Positions 14,297-17,126 of a stretch of DNA of 17,126 bases are shown here, one piece after another. The stretch comes from Lachnospiraceae bacterium UBA7026 (lineage in GTDB: Bacteria; Bacillota; Clostridia; Lachnospirales; Lachnospiraceae), in NCBI GenBank assembly GCA_002494165.1, contig DLBH01000083.1, positions 1 through 17,126 of the forward strand, read 5' to 3'. The first letter of the stretch is position 1. Each line of letters begins with the position of its first letter. Below the pieces are notes generated by a model that saw nothing but the letters and a program-made list of their open reading frames with translations, did no database searches and was not told where the DNA came from. Both the position numbers and the translations under genes were made by a program.

Positions 14297-15544
14297 CTAC
14301 AGGCCGAATAAGTCAGCCAGCTTGTCTTCCTTCAGTTCAGAACCGATCACGCAGATTCTTCCTGTGTAGTCAGCAGCCCCGTAACGGACCTCTTCCTCAC
14401 CGGGAACAAGGTCAAAATGAAGCCATTTTCCTTCTTCATCCTGGACGATACCCTTGGCTCTGAGGATGATGCCGTATTCTGTGGATTCTTCATCAGCCAG
14501 CTTGGCAAGGATCTCTTCCACGGCTGTCTTGCTGAACTTCTTAGGTGTCTCTCTGCCCCAGCTGCTGAATACTTCATCCGCATGGTGATCATGGTGACAA
14601 TGGTCGTGGTCTTGGCCATGATGGTGGTCGTGGTCATGGTGGTGACCGTGCTCATGGTCTTCATGGTCATGGTGATGCTCATGCTCATGCTCATGGTCTT
14701 CATGGTCATGGTGATGCTCATGCTCATGATCTTCATGGTCATGGTGGTGACCGTGCTCATGGTCTTCGTGGTCATGGTCGTGGTCATGCTCATGCTCATG
14801 GTCTTCATGGTCGTGGTCATGCTCATGCTCATGGTCGTGGTCATGATGGTGGCCATGCCCGTGGTGGTGCCCATGCTCGTGGTCGTGATGATGATGTTCA
14901 TGGGTAGGAGCGGCTTCCGCTGCCGCCAGCAGCTCTTCCTCAAAATCATTCTTTCCTTCCATGACATCCAGGATCTGCTGGCCTGTCAACTGATCCCAGG
15001 GTGTTGTGACAATGGGAGATTTATCATTGATCTCCCTGATCAGGTCCACAACCTGCTCCAGCTTCTTCTCATTGACCTTCTGGGTCCTGCTGAGGATGAC
15101 GGCACTGGCAAATTCCACCTGGTTATTATAGAATTCCCCAAAGTTCTTCAGGTACATTTTGGCCCTCTGGGCATCGGCTACGGTGATATAGCTGTTAAGG
15201 ACCACCTTGTCTCCATCCACCACCTTCTGGACCGCCTTGATCACGTCAGACAACTTGCCGACACCTGAAGGCTCGATGATGATCCGGTCCGGTTCATACT
15301 GGTCAAGCACATCATGGAGGGCAGTCTTAAAGTCTCCGACAAGGGAACAGCAGATACAACCGGAATTCATCTCATTAATCTGGATTCCAGACTCTTTGAG
15401 AAAGCCACCGTCTATACCAATCTCTCCGAACTCATTCTCAATGAGAACCACCTTCTGGCCCTGAAAGGCTTCCTGAATCAGCTTTTTAATTAAAGTCGTC
15501 TTACCGGCCCCGAGAAAACCGGAAATAATATCTATTTTTGTCAT
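14297..15544 (-). CDS. CobW-like (COG0523) metallochaperone GTPase with a very long His-rich linker
   Basis: A 415-residue G3E GTPase of COG0523, a family of metal chaperones (Zn, Co, Ni, Fe). Walker A is GFLGAGKTT (9-17), the metal-binding CICC is at 63-66, and EPSG is at 91-94. The NKxD base motif is replaced by SRTQ (152-155). Residues 215-321 form a linker of almost only His, Asp and Glu with some Gly and one Cys: 60 of 107 residues are His. The CobW C-terminal domain follows (about 325-415). The linker is built from recurring DHEHGHHHDHE-like blocks encoded by near-repeats at 14580-14900, prone to length change. It suits metal storage or buffering of Zn, Ni or Co; which metal cannot be read here. 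Start at 15544 with AAGGAAGG. First gene of the pair with 13261-14235. Confidence 0.93.
   Translation of the reverse strand: MTKIDIISGFLGAGKTTLIKKLIQEAFQGQKVVLIENEFGEIGIDGGFLKESGIQINEMNSGCICCSLVGDFKTALHDVLDQYEPDRIIIEPSGVGKLSDVIKAVQKVVDGDKVVLNSYITVADAQRAKMYLKNFGEFYNNQVEFASAVILSRTQKVNEKKLEQVVDLIREINDKSPIVTTPWDQLTGQQILDVMEGKNDFEEELLAAAEAAPTHEHHHHDHEHGHHHGHGHHHDHDHEHEHDHDHEDHEHEHDHDHDHEDHEHGHHHDHEDHEHEHHHDHEDHEHEHEHHHDHEDHEHGHHHDHDHHHGQDHDHCHHDHHADEVFSSWGRETPKKFSKTAVEEILAKLADEESTEYGIILRAKGIVQDEEGKWLHFDLVPGEEEVRYGAADYTGRICVIGSELKEDKLADLFGL
14580..14900 (-). repeat. Internal near-repeats encoding the His-rich linker
   Basis: In-frame degenerate repeats of CATGGTCTTCATGGTCATGG type (plus-strand reading) encode His/Asp/Glu blocks of about 12-15 residues. 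Because units are multiples of three, slippage would change linker length without breaking the frame. Confidence 0.85.
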
Positions 15545-15561
15545 GTCTCTTCCTTCCTTTC

Positions 15562-15635
15562 CTAAGTCTTCCTGTCCGTCTGTGCCCCAAAAGGCTGCCC
15601 GTCATCTGCCCGGGCTTAGCGGCCGGGAGTAATCT
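15562..15635 (-). promoter_or_regulatory. GC-rich structured leader before the COG0523 pair
   Basis: The 200-base leader contains CCCGG/CCGGG and CTAAG/CTTAG pairings, two GGGCAG blocks (15606-15614 region and 15593-15600) and GGACAGG (15577-15571) on the minus strand. These blocks are loosely reminiscent of NiCo (czcD-type) metal riboswitches, but I could not build the required four-way junction with confidence, so this is only a candidate regulatory RNA. Confidence 0.25.
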
Positions 15636-15746
15636 TTTCTATTATGATGATTATGATCTGTTATTCCAGGTCCCATATCCAAAAAAACATGAAAACCTGC
15701 ATCCCTTCTGATTTCTCATAGTATATTGAGAGAAATCTCACCCCTT

Positions 15747-15776
15747 AAAATACTAATTTCCTTGACATTTGTCAAG
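15747..15776 (-). promoter_or_regulatory. Promoter and palindromic operator of the COG0523 pair
   Basis: TTGACA (15775-15770), 17-base spacer and TATTTT (15752-15747) on the minus strand. The -35 lies inside a perfect inverted repeat, CTTGACATTTGTCAAG (15761-15776). Immediately downstream of the expected start, GATTTCTC/GAGAAATC (15710-15717 and 15730-15737) can form an 8-bp hairpin at the 5' end of the transcript. Confidence 0.75.
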
Positions 15777-15786
15777 TTTTCTCTCT

Positions 15787-15826
15787 AAAAATAACGGATA
15801 CCCACCTATCATGGATATCCGCTGTT
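15787..15826 (-). terminator. Probable terminator of the MarR-family gene
   Basis: On the minus strand a CGGATA/TATCCG stem (15821-15816 with 15800-15795), extended by GG/CC next to a bulge, is followed by TTATTTTT. It lies about 105 bases past the gene's stop. Confidence 0.6.
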
Positions 15827-15930
15827 ATAATTCTCATTATTATTCGTCGATACATTTAAATTCTTTGATTATACGGACAGTTCAGCTCAAATGAGTCAAA
15901 TGCCTGAAGCAACCAATGATCTAATCAGAT

Positions 15931-16401
15931 CTAATCAGCCGCCTGCCGGTCTTCCGGCTTGTCCTTCCGGTATGATTCAAAAAATTCCATAAGTCTTTCC
16001 AGTGAACTTACCAGAACCTTCACCTGCTCCTCATCCAAAATGCTCAAAACGTCCTCCGTCATCCTGCGATGGAAGTCTTCATGATGCCGGTAGGCCGCTA
16101 TACCCTTTTCCAGCAGATATACATTAACCACCCTTCGGTCACTCTTGCTGCGGCTCCTGGCTACATAGCCCTTATGAACCAGGGCATTCATTGACGTAGT
16201 AAGGGCTCCCACAGTAATATGCAGCCGTCTGGCCACCTCTCCCATTTTCGAATCCTGATCAAGTCCTATGGCCTCAATAATATGCATATCATTATATGAT
16301 ATATCCGAGAACTCCTCCGTAATCAGTGCTTCTTTCTCAAGTTCCAGAATTTCGTGGAAATCTTTAACTAGCATTCTGTTTAGTGTATCTTTAATATCCA
16401 T
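15931..16401 (-). CDS. FabT-like MarR-family transcriptional regulator
   Basis: A 156-residue winged-helix dimeric repressor. The segment EFSDISYNDMHIIEAIG (30-46), the recognition region ITVGALTTSMNALVHKGYVARS (62-83), the wing SKSDRRVVNVYL (85-96) and YRHHEDFHRRM (104-114) are close to streptococcal FabT, the acyl-ACP-responsive repressor of fatty acid synthesis. FabT normally heads a fab gene cluster, but none is in this window, so its targets lie elsewhere or include neighbouring promoters. The start at 16401 has GGAG five to six bases upstream. The DegV/FakB-type protein at 9800-10678 also concerns fatty acids, but nothing in sequence ties the two together. The FabT-like call is from remembered similarity; MarR family is certain. 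Confidence 0.88.
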   Translation of the reverse strand: MDIKDTLNRMLVKDFHEILELEKEALITEEFSDISYNDMHIIEAIGLDQDSKMGEVARRLHITVGALTTSMNALVHKGYVARSRSKSDRRVVNVYLLEKGIAAYRHHEDFHRRMTEDVLSILDEEQVKVLVSSLERLMEFFESYRKDKPEDRQAAD

Positions 16402-16497
16402 CCCGCTCCACTCTCAATTCTATTGTTCAAATACTAAATTATTAGATATTTAAATTGAATATAGACCTTTCATTGTTATAAAATGCCTACAACCAAT

Positions 16498-16525
16498 AGT
16501 ATACGATAATATAAATTTTTGTCAA
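16498..16525 (-). promoter_or_regulatory. Promoter of the MarR-family gene
   Basis: TTGACA (16525-16520), 16-base spacer, TATACT (16503-16498) on the minus strand, giving a leader of about 90 bases. Within the leader, TTCAAATA (16427-16434) and TATTTAAATTGAA (16446-16458) are an interrupted inverted repeat that could be an autoregulatory site. Confidence 0.75.
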
Positions 16526-16614
16526 TATGAAAAAAACAATTCTTTTTTTCTTTATTAATTAATATTATTATGAGTAATATATTGGCATAGATAAATATGC
16601 AGACTTCTTAAAAG

Positions 16615-16909
16615 GAGCTCTAAAGCCGTCCAAAGATAGCAAAAAATTCCAGTCCTCTGGTTTTTGATCTTACCGTAAGACCGGTAGAGATCCGTCAGGA
16701 ATTACGGCTTTTGCCCTGGAAAAGACAAGCTGTCGTACTAAAGCGGCGGGACTGTTTTGAGATAAAGGAAGGAATCCCTCAATGTCCAATGTGTTTGGCA
16801 TTTGCCTGGTGTCCGTATGGTCTGGGACGGACTGGGATCAGTCCGTCATCAGACGAACGGATGCCAACAACGGACATAAGGCAGGACATGAGGGGTTCCT
16901 GCCTTTTTT
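16615..16909 (+). ncRNA. Candidate structured small RNA, family not recognised
   Basis: A gene-free stretch with dense complementarity ending in a plus-strand intrinsic terminator. Domain 1 is AAAGCCGT(16622-16629)/ACGGCTTT(16704-16711), enclosing CCAG/CTGG (16649-16660) and GATCT-TACCG/CGGTA-g-AGATC (16666-16692). Domain 2 is a CTGTCGT/GCGGCGG hairpin (16730-16749) with loop ACTAAA. Domain 3 is a rod: ATGTCC/GGACAT (16782-16787, 16872-16877), TTGGCAT/ATGCCAA (16795-16801, 16861-16867), CCGT/ACGG, GTCTG/CAGAC and an 8-bp GACGGACT/AGTCCGTC tip (16826-16847). No plus-strand gene follows within the window, so it should be a stand-alone RNA rather than a leader. The promoter is unclear (TTGGCA at 16582-16587 with a poor -10). 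I do not see tmRNA, RNase P or SRP hallmarks; the bulged rod recalls 6S RNA. Confidence 0.6.
16880..16909 (+). terminator. Intrinsic terminator of the candidate small RNA
   Basis: GGCAGGA/TCCTGCC (16880-16886, 16897-16903) with a ten-base loop and six T. The sequence 16884-16899 can instead pair with 16771-16787 over about 15 base pairs, so two exclusive folds exist. Confidence 0.85.
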
Positions 16910-16917
16910 AGTGACAA

Positions 16918-16945
16918 GGAGCCGCCGCTTTAGTGCGACAGCTCC
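16918..16945 (-). terminator. Hairpin downstream of the metQ-like gene, possible terminator
   Basis: On the minus strand GGAGCTGTCGC/GCGGCGGCTCC pairs over 11 bp (two G-U) around loop ACTAAA. Only TTGTC follows, so termination is uncertain. The same ACTAAA-loop hairpin occurs inverted at 16728-16749. Confidence 0.5.
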
Positions 16946-17051
16946 CTTTACAAACTCTTTTATAATCCTCTTTGGCCTGGTCTGTCCCTCAAATCAATGG
17001 AGACCCACCCCAGGCCGATCCAAATATGAATGCTTACGCAGCCTGTCTGTC

Positions 17052-17126
17052 CTATTCAAAAGGAATAACCGCGCCATCATAGGTGCTGTTGATAAATTCC
17101 TTGATCTCATCGGACTTGAGCACATC
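17052..17126 (-). CDS. MetQ/NlpA-like methionine ABC transporter binding protein, last 24 residues (gene runs off the right edge)
   Basis: The visible C-terminus is VLKSDEIKEFINSTYDGAVIPFE, preceded by one Asp at the window edge and ended by TAG at 17052-17054. The pattern (K/Q-S-x-E-I/V-K-x-F-I-x-x-T/K-Y-x-G-A-V-I/V-P) is that of the C-terminus of MetQ/NlpA lipoproteins, which deliver methionine to the MetNI transporter. With only 24 residues the family call is fair, not certain. About 105 bases of non-coding DNA lie between it and the hairpin at 16918-16945, including a GGCCTGG/CCAGGCC inverted pair. Confidence 0.65.
   Translation of the reverse strand, partial: DVLKSDEIKEFINSTYDGAVIPFE

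Noticed and set aside
14417..15268. Plus-strand open frame with a long Met/Val-rich hydrophobic stretch
   Set aside because: Antisense shadow of the His-rich linker; His codons read as Met/Val on the opposite strand.
16711..16911. 66-codon plus-strand open frame
   Set aside because: It starts at TTG with no good ribosome binding site, runs into the terminator, and is fully covered by conserved-looking RNA pairing.
16728..16943. Retron msr/msd with flanking a1/a2 repeats
   Set aside because: No reverse transcriptase is encoded nearby, and a terminator sits inside the bracketed segment.

Overview
The window looks like chromosomal DNA from a low-to-mid GC Gram-positive anaerobe, most likely a Clostridia/Lachnospiraceae-type Firmicute. 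This is inferred from AGGAGG-type ribosome binding sites, a tyrosine T-box leader, a secreted Ig-like plus C39-like cysteine protease, a DegV protein, a FabT-like MarR regulator and bacterial microcompartment (BMC) relatives. No rRNA, tRNA, phage, transposase or CRISPR array is visible.

Layout, left to right. (1) 1-676: the start of tyrS (minus strand) with a complete T-box leader, terminator and promoter. (2) 742-1494: a cytosolic-looking C39-like cysteine peptidase. (3) 1794-3110: the only plus-strand genes, two tandem EutL-type BMC shell trimers, followed by a 36-bp minisatellite and a hairpin. (4) 3620-5521: glgB, with a 17/18-bp minisatellite upstream. (5) 6131-7156: ilvE, with a decayed copy of its own 3' end downstream. 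(6) 7403-10678, all minus: a secreted Ig-like/C39 protein, an SGNH hydrolase and a DegV protein whose 3' end has been copied four more times downstream of its stop. (7) 10945-12765: a complete diol dehydratase reactivase large subunit (DdrA/PduG) with neither dehydratase nor small subunit beside it. (8) 13261-15544: a two-gene set of COG0523 (CobW-like) GTPases, one with a 107-residue His-rich linker and one with a YcgQ-like C-terminal domain. (9) 15931-16401: a FabT-like MarR regulator. (10) 16615-16909: a gene-free, highly structured plus-strand region ending in an intrinsic terminator, probably a small RNA. (11) 17052-17126: the tail of a MetQ-like lipoprotein gene.

Most genes look individually promoted, and several have near-consensus promoters and intrinsic terminators. 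Two themes stand out. First, repeats cluster just downstream of genes; in the DegV gene, and less clearly in ilvE and the second eutL, the repeat is a copy of the gene's own last codons plus stop. Second, BMC/B12-associated parts (two EutL shells, DdrA, and CobW-like GTPases that may handle cobalt) lie within about 14 kb without the enzymes they normally serve. A functional link between them is inference only.
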